Below, one piece after another: positions 17,318 to 25,002 of a DNA stretch of 40,209 bases (position 1 is the stretch's first letter; each line of letters starts with the position of its first letter). The DNA comes from Actinomycetes bacterium. Its GTDB lineage: Bacteria > Actinomycetota > Acidimicrobiia > Acidimicrobiales > Palsa-688. The notes under the pieces are model-generated. The model did no database searches. It was given only the letters and a program-made list of their open reading frames with translations, and was not told where the DNA came from. The translations under genes were made by a program, and so were the position numbers. The stretch lies in contig JAKCEB010000006.1 in the NCBI GenBank assembly GCA_021838305.1, forward strand, positions 1-40,209, given 5' to 3'.

Positions 17318-18196
17318 TCAGGGTTCGCCGGCCAGCGCCTTGGTCCGAAGTAGGCCTTCCTGGACGACCGACACCGCGAGGATCCCGTCTCGCGTGTAGA
17401 TGGTTCCTGTCGCTAGTCCGAGCGCGCCTGCGGCGCTCGGACTGTGCTGGTCGTATAGCAGCCAGTCGTCAGCGCGAAACGGTCGGTGGAACCACATAGC
17501 GTGGTCCAAGCTGACCTGTATGCCCTCGGTCCATATGAGACCATGGGGCATCATCACCGTGTCCAGGAGCGTCATGTCGCTCGCGTACGCCGCGAGGCAC
17601 GCGTGGGTCAACGGGTCGTCGGGCAACCGCCCGTCAGTCCGGAACCAAACTCGATGGGTTGGCGGGCGGGGGGTCGACTCGACCGGCGACGTTCGAAGTG
17701 GGATTCCCACATGGCGGACGTCCATCGGCCGAGGCCGGTCGAACCAGTCCCCGAGCTGCGACCGGTAAGGTTCCATCGCCTCCTCCCACGTGGGCAGTGT
17801 CTCGGGGTCGGGGACCGAAGGCATCTGCTCTTGATGTGAGACGCCGATCTCAGGCACGTGGAACGACGCGGACAGATGGAAGACAGGCTCGCCCTGCTGG
17901 ATAGCAGCGACCCTCCGGGTAGTAAAAGACCTTCCGTCACGGATCCGATCCACCTGGTAGAGGATCGGTATACGAGGATTTCCCGGGCGTAGGAAGTAGG
18001 CGTGCAGCGAGTGGACCGGTCGCTCGATGCCTCGGCCGTCGGCTACGGTCCGGCCCGCCGCCACGAGTGATTGCGCTGCGACCTGGCCTCCAAAGACCCG
18101 AAGCCGATGTTCGGGAGGGCTGAAACCCCGGTAAAGGTTCACTTCAAGCTGTTCGAGGTCGAGTAGCGCCACCAAGCTGTCCAGGGCCTCCGTCAT
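17318..18196 (-). CDS. tesB: Acyl-CoA thioesterase II (TesB family)
   Basis: This 292-residue protein starts at ATG 18196 and is close to the usual 285-290 residues of TesB. It has the double hot-dog arrangement: VFGGQVAAQSLVAAGRTV with HSLHAYFLRPG in the first repeat, and the second repeat with ISLDHAMWFHRP-like text (QVSLDHAMWFHRPFRADDWLLY). The conserved Asp in SLDHAMW and the Gln/Thr region of TesB active sites are present. The enzyme hydrolyses medium- and long-chain acyl-CoAs to free acids and CoA. An 11-bp perfect inverted repeat lies inside its coding region near the C-terminus. No operon partner is apparent. Confidence 0.92.
   Translation of the reverse strand: MTEALDSLVALLDLEQLEVNLYRGFSPPEHRLRVFGGQVAAQSLVAAGRTVADGRGIERPVHSLHAYFLRPGNPRIPILYQVDRIRDGRSFTTRRVAAIQQGEPVFHLSASFHVPEIGVSHQEQMPSVPDPETLPTWEEAMEPYRSQLGDWFDRPRPMDVRHVGIPLRTSPVESTPRPPTHRVWFRTDGRLPDDPLTHACLAAYASDMTLLDTVMMPHGLIWTEGIQVSLDHAMWFHRPFRADDWLLYDQHSPSAAGALGLATGTIYTRDGILAVSVVQEGLLRTKALAGEP
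17415..17443. repeat. 11-bp perfect inverted repeat inside tesB
   Basis: AGTCCGAGCGC, 7 bases, then GCGCTCGGACT gives a perfect 11-bp stem with a 7-nt loop inside the coding sequence, encoding part of SPSAAGALGLATG. Such stability in coding sequence is uncommon but may be only chance in high-GC DNA. Confidence 0.6.
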
Positions 18197-18308
18197 TCAT
18201 CCATCATGCCTCGGTGGGCGGATCCCGATGCAAGCCGACTGGCTTCGAGGCGAGGGTGCCCGGAAAACGCGACCGAACCGACGCGGCGACGCCCTGTAGA
18301 CTTGAGGA

Positions 18309-18827
18309 GTGCAATCTGTGGTCGGCCTCGCCCGCCAGAAGCTGGGAACACCGCTTGGGCAGAAGCTTTTCCGGTACTCGATGACGTCGGTTGTAGCGGT
18401 GCTGGTAAGCAACGCCTGCATCCTCTTTTTCGTCGGAGTCCTCAACATGGGCGTGATCTTGGCGAGCACGCTCTCGACGACGATAGCTACGATCCCGAGC
18501 TATCACCTGAACCGCAAATGGGCGTGGGGTAAGGACGGGAAGAGCCATTTGTGGAGGGAGGTCCTCCCGTTTTGGGCGTTGGCCCTGCTCGGCTGGGCGT
18601 TCTCTACGGTCGCTGTCGCTGTCGCTGACGCCTTCGCGAAGCATCACGACCTGACTCATACCGCCCGCACTTTGCTGATCGGAGCGGTCTATTTCGGTGC
18701 TTTCGGCGTGCTTTGGGTCGGAAAGTTCGTGATCTTCAACCGGCTGATGTTCGTCCCACACAGCCACCACAGCTCACACGGCGATTCTGTGCGTACGGGC
18801 ATCGCCGAATCGGTCGAAGTAGCCTGA
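18309..18827 (+). CDS. GtrA-like family membrane protein
   Basis: This 172-residue protein starts at GTG 18309; GTG 18318 is an alternative. The protein has about four membrane helices: VVAVLVSNACILFFVGV, VILASTLSTTIATIPSY, FWALALLGWAFSTVAVAVA and LLIGAVYFGAFGVLWVGKFVIF. The family motif SYHLNRKWAW lies between helices two and three. GtrA-like proteins are thought to move polyprenol-linked sugars across the membrane or to aid cell-surface polysaccharide assembly. It is followed 18 bases later by a methyltransferase gene. A GT2 enzyme lies just beyond on the opposite strand, which fits an envelope role. Confidence 0.87.
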   Translation: MQSVVGLARQKLGTPLGQKLFRYSMTSVVAVLVSNACILFFVGVLNMGVILASTLSTTIATIPSYHLNRKWAWGKDGKSHLWREVLPFWALALLGWAFSTVAVAVADAFAKHHDLTHTARTLLIGAVYFGAFGVLWVGKFVIFNRLMFVPHSHHSSHGDSVRTGIAESVEVA

Positions 18828-18845
18828 CAGACCCTGGCTGAGGCG

Positions 18846-19499
18846 ATGCTGAGCGAGCAGGAGTTGAGCGTCGCTCGCGCCCAGAGGGGTTTCATGCCCG
18901 ACGAAGAGGGCGAAGCGCTCCACCTGGTCGCCGCGCTCGCCGCCAAAAGCGGCCTTGGCCCTATCGTCGAGATCGGCACCTACTGCGCGAAATCGGCTCT
19001 GTACCTTGGCTTCGCCGCTCGTCTCGAGACTTGCGTCGTCTACAGCGTCGATCATCATCGCGGATCAGAGGAAAATCAGGCCGGCTGGGAGCACCACGAC
19101 CCCTCCCTCGTGGACCCGGCGACAGGAAGGATGGACACGCTGCCCTCCGCGCGCGCGGCCATCGAGGGCGCAGCGTTGGAGGACACGGTCGTGCTGATCG
19201 TCGGTCGCTCCGAGGTAGTGGCGACGGCCTGGTCGACACCGATTTCGATGCTGTTCATAGACGGCGGCCACGGTGGCTCAGTCGCCTGGGCCGACTACCG
19301 CGGGTGGTCGCCGCTGGTGGCTGTCGGCGGGTTCATGGCGATCCACGACGTGTTCCCCGACCCGGCGGATGGGGGACGGCCGCCGTACGAGATCTTCTGC
19401 GAGGCGCTTGCCTGCGGTCGGTGGTCCGAACGGACTGATCTCGGGTTCGGCTCGCTCAGAGTGCTCGAACGGGTCCCACCCGGGTTGCAGTCCGCTTAG
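18846..19499 (+). CDS. Class I SAM-dependent methyltransferase (Methyltransf_24-like)
   Basis: This 217-residue protein starts at ATG 18846. The SAM-binding glycine motif is GPIVEIGTYCAKSALYLG. The second and later strands appear in VVYSVDHHRGSEE and in SMLFIDGGHGGSVAWADYRGWSPLVAVGGFMAIHD, the latter characteristic of family 24 methyltransferases, where the histidine-glycine pair follows the fourth strand. The target is not known; relatives act on sugars and small phenolics. It is 18 bases downstream of the GtrA-like gene, probably co-transcribed. It overlaps by 4 bases the convergent GT2 gene. Confidence 0.83.
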   Translation: MLSEQELSVARAQRGFMPDEEGEALHLVAALAAKSGLGPIVEIGTYCAKSALYLGFAARLETCVVYSVDHHRGSEENQAGWEHHDPSLVDPATGRMDTLPSARAAIEGAALEDTVVLIVGRSEVVATAWSTPISMLFIDGGHGGSVAWADYRGWSPLVAVGGFMAIHDVFPDPADGGRPPYEIFCEALACGRWSERTDLGFGSLRVLERVPPGLQSA

Positions 19500-20236
19500 G
19501 CGGACGGCCGGCCGGGGCGCCCGATGCCGCCCTTCGACCAGGCTTCGCGCCACAGCGCGAAGCGAAGAGCGGCCAGGCCTCCGAGCGTGCGGGGGATCCG
19601 CCGTACTATCGACGAACGTGGCGGTCTGAGCTCGTCCACCGATACCGGGATCTCCGCGATGCGCAGGTCTGCACGCTCGGCCCTGATTAAAACCTCCGTG
19701 TCAAAAATGTCCTTGCCGAAGCGGCTTGCCGCTACCGCAGGGGCGAGCGCCGAGCGCCTGAGTGTCTTCAGGCCGTGCGTGTCGGATGCCGACAACCCGA
19801 ACCCGTAACGCAGCGTCGCGGAGAAGACCCCGGTCACGAGTCGTCTACCCGGCGAGCGCCGGTCGGAAGCACCGTGCGCGCGCTTGGAACCGACTACGGC
19901 GGCGACAGAGCTGTCGGACATAACAGCGAGGGCGCGATCGAGAAAATCCAAATCGACCAGGTCCACGTCGAAATTGGCGACGACTTCGCCTTGCGCCATC
20001 TCGAAGCCGGCTTTCAGTGCAGCGCCGTAATCCGCGGCCGGACGCGTCGTCGAGCGGACCTCCGGGTAGGTAGCTTCGAGGCGTCTCGCGATCGCAAGCG
20101 TTTCATCGCGCGAGCCGTTCTCGACCAGGATCACCTCAAACATGACGCCACGGCTTCGCAGCCCTTCTACGACTGCGCCGACGGCAGCGTCGAGGTAACT
20201 CTCCTCGTTGTGCGAAGGCATGACGACGCTGAGCAT
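19496..20236 (-). CDS. Family 2 glycosyltransferase (polyprenol-phosphate sugar type)
   Basis: This 246-residue protein starts at ATG 20236. The nucleotide-binding start is LSVVMPSHNEESYLDAAV. The second strand is FEVILVENGSRDETL. The metal-binding DxD equivalent is in VVANFDVDLVDLDFL. These are typical GT2 motifs, and the overall length without membrane helices resembles dolichol/polyprenol-phosphate mannose synthase (Ppm1) types. It is encoded divergently from lnt at 82 bases. In mycobacteria, polyprenol-phosphate mannose synthase is fused or linked to Lnt, so this context makes a similar role plausible. The donor and acceptor cannot be read directly. Confidence 0.85.
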   Translation of the reverse strand: MLSVVMPSHNEESYLDAAVGAVVEGLRSRGVMFEVILVENGSRDETLAIARRLEATYPEVRSTTRPAADYGAALKAGFEMAQGEVVANFDVDLVDLDFLDRALAVMSDSSVAAVVGSKRAHGASDRRSPGRRLVTGVFSATLRYGFGLSASDTHGLKTLRRSALAPAVAASRFGKDIFDTEVLIRAERADLRIAEIPVSVDELRPPRSSIVRRIPRTLGGLAALRFALWREAWSKGGIGRPGRPSA

Positions 20237-20318
20237 GAACCCACGATGCTACGTGGCGACGTGAGGTTCTGCGGCCGATTGGTGGCGGGACCGGATACCT
20301 AGAAGTATTCGGGGCGCC

Positions 20319-21842
20319 ATGAAGAAGGCCACCCCCGCGCTGACGGGTCCGGCGCGAGAAGCGGTGATCGGGATCGCGGCCGGCGTACTCGTCGCGCTCT
20401 CGCTCCCGCCTTTCGGGTGGTGGCCACTCGGATGCTTCGGTCTGGCCTCGGTCGCAGCAGCGCTGCCAGGACTCGGTCTGGCACGCAGGCTGGTGCTCGG
20501 AGCAGGCTGGGGGCTCGCGCAGTTCGCGATCGGAATCGCTTGGACCGAGCAATTCAGCGCATACGGGTTCGTCGTGCTGCTCGTCGTTTGCGCCGCTTTC
20601 ACGTGCCTTTCGGCGGCGATCGTCCCGACCGGGCGCGACTGGACGGTAACCGTCGGATTGCCTGCGTCCGTGATGGTCGTCACGTGGACGCGCGACCGGT
20701 TCCCGCTTCACGGCTTCCCCCTTGCCGGCACTGAGCTCGGCCAGGCGTCCGGTCCGCTCGAGTGGGCGGTCAAACTCGGCGGTGGGCTCCTGCTGAGCGG
20801 GGAGACCGCCCTTGTGGGCGTGGCAATCGCGCTCGTAGCGAAGGCCGTCTACCGTCACGCGAAGGGTAACTCCAGGCAAAGCCTCAGGCTGCCTGCGTTG
20901 GCGGTTTCGGTCGCCTGTGCGCTTCCGCTGGCAGGTTGGCTATCGCCAAGCGGCGCCGGTCGCAGACTTTCGCCACTTCGCGTGGCGCTGGTCCAAGGGG
21001 GAGGTCCGCTAGGGACGCGGGCGATCAACACCGATCCGGCAGTCGTCTTCAACCGCCAGCTTTCCGAGTCGGCTGGGTTGAAGCCACCTCTCAACCTCGT
21101 CGTGTGGCCCGAAGGGATGCTCCAAGCTGATACACCGTTCCAGTACAGCGCCCAAGCCGGCCAGGTTGCGGCGCTCGCTCGAAGGTTGTCGGCGACCGTC
21201 GTCGCCGGAGTCGTACAGAACTTGAGCTCTGCGAAGTACCTGAACGAGGCTGCTGCGTGGTCACCGGCGGGTTCCGTCGTTGCGACGTACGTGAAGAACC
21301 ACCTTGTACCCTTCGGGGAGTACATCCCGGATAGACCTCTACTTTCGAAGTACTTCAACGTGGCGGATGTACCGCGCGACGCCATCCCAGGTCACAGCCC
21401 TGCATTCATGTCCACACCGGCTGCACCCCTCGGCGTTCTCATCTCCTACGAAGTCTTCTTCGGCGCCCGCGCGAGGAGCGGGGTGCGCGCCGGTGGCCAG
21501 CTGCTAGTCGTCCCGACCGACGACGCGTCGTACAGGGGCACGCAAGTGGTCGGCCAGGAACTCGCCGCCGCGAGGCTTCGCGCGGTTGAGACGGGCCGCT
21601 GGCTCGTCCTCGTCTCACCGACCGGGTACTCGGAGGTCGTCCGGCCTGACGGAGTCGTCGACAAGCGCAGTTCCCTCAGCGTCGCGACAGTGCTGGAAGC
21701 GACGGTGGGAAGGCGCACAGGCAGGACTGTCTTCGTGGAGCTCGGAGACAAGCCGTTCGTGCTCGGGGCTCTCGCGCTTTGGCTGGCGGTGGCCGTTTGT
21801 GGCGCCGCCGGTGTATCGAGTTGGCGAAACCGTCGTGTATGA
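20319..21842 (+). CDS. lnt: Apolipoprotein N-acyltransferase-like protein with Ser for catalytic Cys
   Basis: This 507-residue protein starts at ATG 20319. Residues 1 to about 210 contain several membrane helices (IGIAAGVLVALSLPPFGWWPLG at the start is typical of Lnt). The nitrilase domain follows: NLVVWPEGMLQ (Glu265), YVKNHLVPFGEYIPDR (Lys326), VLISYEVFFG (Ser376) and VPTDDASYRGTQ..E..AARLRAVETGRW. A last helix near the end completes the topology. In Lnt the catalytic triad is Glu-Lys-Cys; here the Cys position reads TCC (Ser), so normal thioester chemistry is questionable. It may have an altered activity or be inactive. The closest neighbour gene is the divergent GT2 enzyme. Confidence 0.88.
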   Translation: MKKATPALTGPAREAVIGIAAGVLVALSLPPFGWWPLGCFGLASVAAALPGLGLARRLVLGAGWGLAQFAIGIAWTEQFSAYGFVVLLVVCAAFTCLSAAIVPTGRDWTVTVGLPASVMVVTWTRDRFPLHGFPLAGTELGQASGPLEWAVKLGGGLLLSGETALVGVAIALVAKAVYRHAKGNSRQSLRLPALAVSVACALPLAGWLSPSGAGRRLSPLRVALVQGGGPLGTRAINTDPAVVFNRQLSESAGLKPPLNLVVWPEGMLQADTPFQYSAQAGQVAALARRLSATVVAGVVQNLSSAKYLNEAAAWSPAGSVVATYVKNHLVPFGEYIPDRPLLSKYFNVADVPRDAIPGHSPAFMSTPAAPLGVLISYEVFFGARARSGVRAGGQLLVVPTDDASYRGTQVVGQELAAARLRAVETGRWLVLVSPTGYSEVVRPDGVVDKRSSLSVATVLEATVGRRTGRTVFVELGDKPFVLGALALWLAVAVCGAAGVSSWRNRRV

Positions 21843-21890
21843 TCTGTCCGGCTTGACCGCACAAGACCTGGCGGCAAGATTCCTCAAGTC

Positions 21891-23177
21891 ATGTCGCCGG
21901 CCTCCTCAATGCGCGTAGCCCTTCTCGTCTATCGCGGCAACCCGCACTCAGGTGGTCAGGGCGTCTATACCCGTTACCTCGCCCGCGAGCTCGTCGAGCT
22001 TGGGCATAGGGTGACCGTCTTCGCTGGCCAGCCGTGGCCGGTCCTCGACGACGGCGTCGAGTTCGTCGCCGTGCCGAGTTTGGACCTGTATCGCGAGCCG
22101 GACCCGTTCAGGATTCCCCGCCCGAGGGAGTTCCGGACCCCGACAGACGTCGCCGAGTTCGCGATCATGTGCAGCGCAGGATTCCCCGAGCCCCGGACCT
22201 TCAGCCGGCGGGTGCGCAAGCTTCTCGCCGCACGCAAGGCGGACTTTGATATCGTCCAGGACAACCAGACTTTCGGGACCGGTCTGCTCGGTGTCATGGC
22301 CGACGGCCTTCCGCTCCTCGGCACGTGCCACCACCCTGTCACGGTGGACAGGGCGCTCGACTTGGAGCACGCCGAGAACCTACGGCGCCGTCTTGCGTTG
22401 CGGCGGTGGTATGGGTTCATCAAGATGCAGAAGAAGGTTGCTCGGCGAATCCCGCGGATTCTCACTGTGTCGTCGTCGTCCAAGCGTGACATCGTCGAGC
22501 AGTTCGGTGTCGATGCAGGCCAGCTCGAGATCGTTCCTATCGGCGTGAATCACAATCACTTCCGTCCTCGTCCCGACGTTGTTCGGGTCCCTGGTCGCAT
22601 TATGACTACAGCGAGCGCCGACGTACCTTTCAAGGGCCTGTTGCCGTTGGTCGAAGCCCTCGCAAAGCTACGCACGGAGGTACCCGACGCGCACCTGGTT
22701 GTGGTGGGCAAGCTTCGCGCCGAGAGCCCCGTTGCCGCGGCTATACGGCGGCTCGACCTCTCCGGTGCTGTTCGCTTCGAGTCCGCCATCAGCGACGACA
22801 GGATGGTCGAGCTCTACGCGCAAGCCCAGGTGGCAGTCGTGCCCTCGCTCTACGAGGGCTTCTCCCTTCCTGCCGTGGAGGCCCAGGCTTGCGCCACTGC
22901 CCTGGTGGCTACCACCGGAGGCGCACTCCCCGAAGTCGTAGGTGACAGCGGCGGAAGCGGGCTTCTCGTCCCCCCGGGCGATCCTGCCGCGCTCGCCGCA
23001 GCGACACTCAAGGTCTTACAGGATCCGCTGCTGGCCGCTCGGCTCGGGGCCAACGGGAGACGCAGGGTCCTCGAACGTTTCACTTGGGGTACCTGCGCAC
23101 GCCTCACCGCCGATCACTACCGTTGGACGGTAGAGCATTTCGCCAGGATGAGTTCGACGGGCGCAGGTGGCGGCTGA
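21891..23177 (+). CDS. Family 4 (GT-B) glycosyltransferase
   Basis: The protein has 428 residues from ATG 21891; ATG 21909 (MRVALLVYRG) is an alternative that fits the family start better. The N-terminal domain has the glycine loop GNPHSGGQGVYTRYL. The C-terminal donor domain begins with IMTTASADVPFKGLLPLVEA and LVVVGKL. The GT4 signature EGFSLPAVEAQACATALVAT has the expected paired glutamates (E-x7-E). The enzyme should transfer a sugar from a nucleotide or lipid donor; acceptor unknown. Its stop TGA shares its A with the next ATG (TGATG), and the methyltransferase and toroid genes follow, forming a coupled three-gene unit. Confidence 0.9.
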   Translation: MSPASSMRVALLVYRGNPHSGGQGVYTRYLARELVELGHRVTVFAGQPWPVLDDGVEFVAVPSLDLYREPDPFRIPRPREFRTPTDVAEFAIMCSAGFPEPRTFSRRVRKLLAARKADFDIVQDNQTFGTGLLGVMADGLPLLGTCHHPVTVDRALDLEHAENLRRRLALRRWYGFIKMQKKVARRIPRILTVSSSSKRDIVEQFGVDAGQLEIVPIGVNHNHFRPRPDVVRVPGRIMTTASADVPFKGLLPLVEALAKLRTEVPDAHLVVVGKLRAESPVAAAIRRLDLSGAVRFESAISDDRMVELYAQAQVAVVPSLYEGFSLPAVEAQACATALVATTGGALPEVVGDSGGSGLLVPPGDPAALAAATLKVLQDPLLAARLGANGRRRVLERFTWGTCARLTADHYRWTVEHFARMSSTGAGGG

Positions 23178-23896
23178 TGCTTACCGTGCGCTACGAGACG
23201 CTGGGCGTCGTGCCCGGAGACCACCTGCTCGACTTGGGGGCAGGTGGAGGTCGACACGCGTACGAGGCGATGCGTCGAGGTGCGGTAGTAACGGCGGTGG
23301 ACTACGACCACTCGGAGATGGTTAAGGCGTTCGCGATGATGAGGGCTCTGTCGAGCGACGACGCGGCGGTGACGCGAAGTAAAGGGGTCGGGGCAGCTGC
23401 TGTGTCAAATGCTCTTGCTTTGCCGTTCCCGGCGGGGGCATTCGACCGGGTCATCGCTGCAGAAGTACTCGAGCACATCCCTGACGACACAGCTGCCATT
23501 GCAGAGCTGGCGCGAGTGTTGCGCCCGGGCGGGACGATGGCCGTAACGGTGCCTAGATGGTGGCCGGAGCTGCTCACGTGGGCGCTGTCCGACGAGTACC
23601 ACTCCAAGCCAGGCGGCCATATACGCATATACCGGCATGCGACGCTCGTCTCCAGGCTGGAGGAGGCCGGCCTAAGGCTTTCGAGTTGTCATCATGCCCA
23701 CGCGTTGCATTCACCCTACTGGTGGTTGAAGGCTTTTGTCGGTGTCGATGACGATAAACATCCGGCGGTGCGTGCTTACTATAGGTTCCTTGTGTGGGAC
23801 ATCACCTCGGGCCCGCGCGTGACGCGCCTTGCGGAGCGCCTACTGAACCCGGTGATGGGCAAGAGTGCTGTGTTCTATCTGACTAAGCAGCCATGA
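23177..23896 (+). CDS. Class I SAM-dependent methyltransferase (UbiE-like)
   Basis: This 239-residue protein starts at ATG 23177 in a TGATG overlap; the ORF-track start at 23084 is inside the GT4 gene. Motif I is HLLDLGAGGGRHAYEAMRRG, motif II VVTAVDYDHSEM. AFDRVIAAEVLEHIPDD is the characteristic motif after the fourth strand, and RVLRPGGTMAVTVPRWWPE follows it. These place it among Methyltransf_11/UbiE-type enzymes. C-terminal residues HHAHALHSPYWWLKAFVGV are aromatic-rich and could contact the substrate or a membrane surface. The substrate is unknown; the position between a glycosyltransferase and a toroid protein suggests a shared glycolipid or isoprenoid-linked product. Confidence 0.9.
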   Translation: MLTVRYETLGVVPGDHLLDLGAGGGRHAYEAMRRGAVVTAVDYDHSEMVKAFAMMRALSSDDAAVTRSKGVGAAAVSNALALPFPAGAFDRVIAAEVLEHIPDDTAAIAELARVLRPGGTMAVTVPRWWPELLTWALSDEYHSKPGGHIRIYRHATLVSRLEEAGLRLSSCHHAHALHSPYWWLKAFVGVDDDKHPAVRAYYRFLVWDITSGPRVTRLAERLLNPVMGKSAVFYLTKQP

Positions 23897-25002
23897 GCTC
23901 CTTCGAGGCCGTCGACTCATTGGGATATGTCGAGTCCGAAGCTCGAGACCCGTCGCCCGATGCACTTTCGCCGGTCGAGGTTCAGACGACGGCAGCGTGG
24001 ATCGCGTCCCTGCAGTTGCCGTCGGGAATGATCCCATGGTTCGGCGCCGGACACTGCGACCCGTGGAACCACGTTGAAGCGGCGATGGCGCTGTCGGTCG
24101 CTGGTTGGACCGACGAAGCTGTCCGTGCCTTCGAGTGGCTGGAGTCCAAGCAACACGACGACGGGTCATGGTGTCGCTACTACCTTGCTGACGGGGTGGA
24201 GGATCCCCGCCGGGATCCGAACGTGTCGGCTTACGTAGCAACCGGCGCATGGTGGCATTTCCTTGTCACTGGGGATGCCGACTTCCTCGAGCACATGTGG
24301 GCAGTGGTGGACCGTGCGATCGGCTTCTCACTAGGACTGCAACGTCCAGGAGGAGAAGTAGCGTGGTCGGCGGATCCAGATGGACGTCACGCTTCCTATG
24401 CACTCCTTACCTCTACTTCGTCGATCTATCACAGCTTGCGAGCGGCTCTCGCTATCGCCGGTTGTTTGGGGTACGACCGTCCGGAGTGGGAGCTCGCCGC
24501 CCCGCGGATGGCCGAGGCGATTGTCAAACGACCGGAGTCTTTTGCTCCAAAGGATCGCTGGGCGATGGACTGGTACTACCCGGTTCTGTCCGGGGCTTTG
24601 GGCACAGACGCCGCGAGAGCACGGGTGAGCGAACGATGGGAGGAGTTCGTGACAGAAGGCGTCGGCGTGCGGTGTGTTTCGGACCAGCCGTGGTTCACCG
24701 CAGCCGAAACCGCAGAATGCTCGATAGCACTCGACGCGGTAGGCCTCAAATCTGAGGCGGCCGACTTGCTGCGAGCTACCGGGCACATGCGCGAGGAGGA
24801 CGGTTCGTACTGGACCGGATGTGTGCATCCTGAATGTGTTCGTTTTCCAGGCGGCGAGAGGTCGTCGTACACTGCTGCGGCGGTCATCATCGCCGAGCAC
24901 TGCCTGTACGGGCGAGGGCCGGCGTCGGGCGTCTTTCGTGGCGAGACGTTCGCCGAGCCTTACGAGTTCGTCGACGTGGCTGAGACTGTAGCCGACACCT
25001 GA
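23893..25002 (+). CDS. Alpha-toroid (squalene-cyclase/prenyltransferase-like) protein
   Basis: This 369-residue protein starts at ATG 23893 (ATGA overlap with the methyltransferase stop). Helical hairpins repeat along the sequence. The text QHDDGSW matches the QxxxGxW motif of squalene-hopene cyclases and prenyltransferase beta subunits. NHVEAAMALSVAG, VSAYVATGAWWHF, SIYHSLRAALAIAG and ETAECSIALDAVG look like the paired inner helices of an alpha/alpha toroid. No DxDD protonating motif of type-II terpene cyclases is seen, so cyclase activity is unlikely. The fold also fits six-hairpin glycosidase- or epimerase-like enzymes. The last 43 bases overlap the end of the convergent hemY gene. Confidence 0.75.
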   Translation: MSSFEAVDSLGYVESEARDPSPDALSPVEVQTTAAWIASLQLPSGMIPWFGAGHCDPWNHVEAAMALSVAGWTDEAVRAFEWLESKQHDDGSWCRYYLADGVEDPRRDPNVSAYVATGAWWHFLVTGDADFLEHMWAVVDRAIGFSLGLQRPGGEVAWSADPDGRHASYALLTSTSSIYHSLRAALAIAGCLGYDRPEWELAAPRMAEAIVKRPESFAPKDRWAMDWYYPVLSGALGTDAARARVSERWEEFVTEGVGVRCVSDQPWFTAAETAECSIALDAVGLKSEAADLLRATGHMREEDGSYWTGCVHPECVRFPGGERSSYTAAAVIIAEHCLYGRGPASGVFRGETFAEPYEFVDVAETVADT

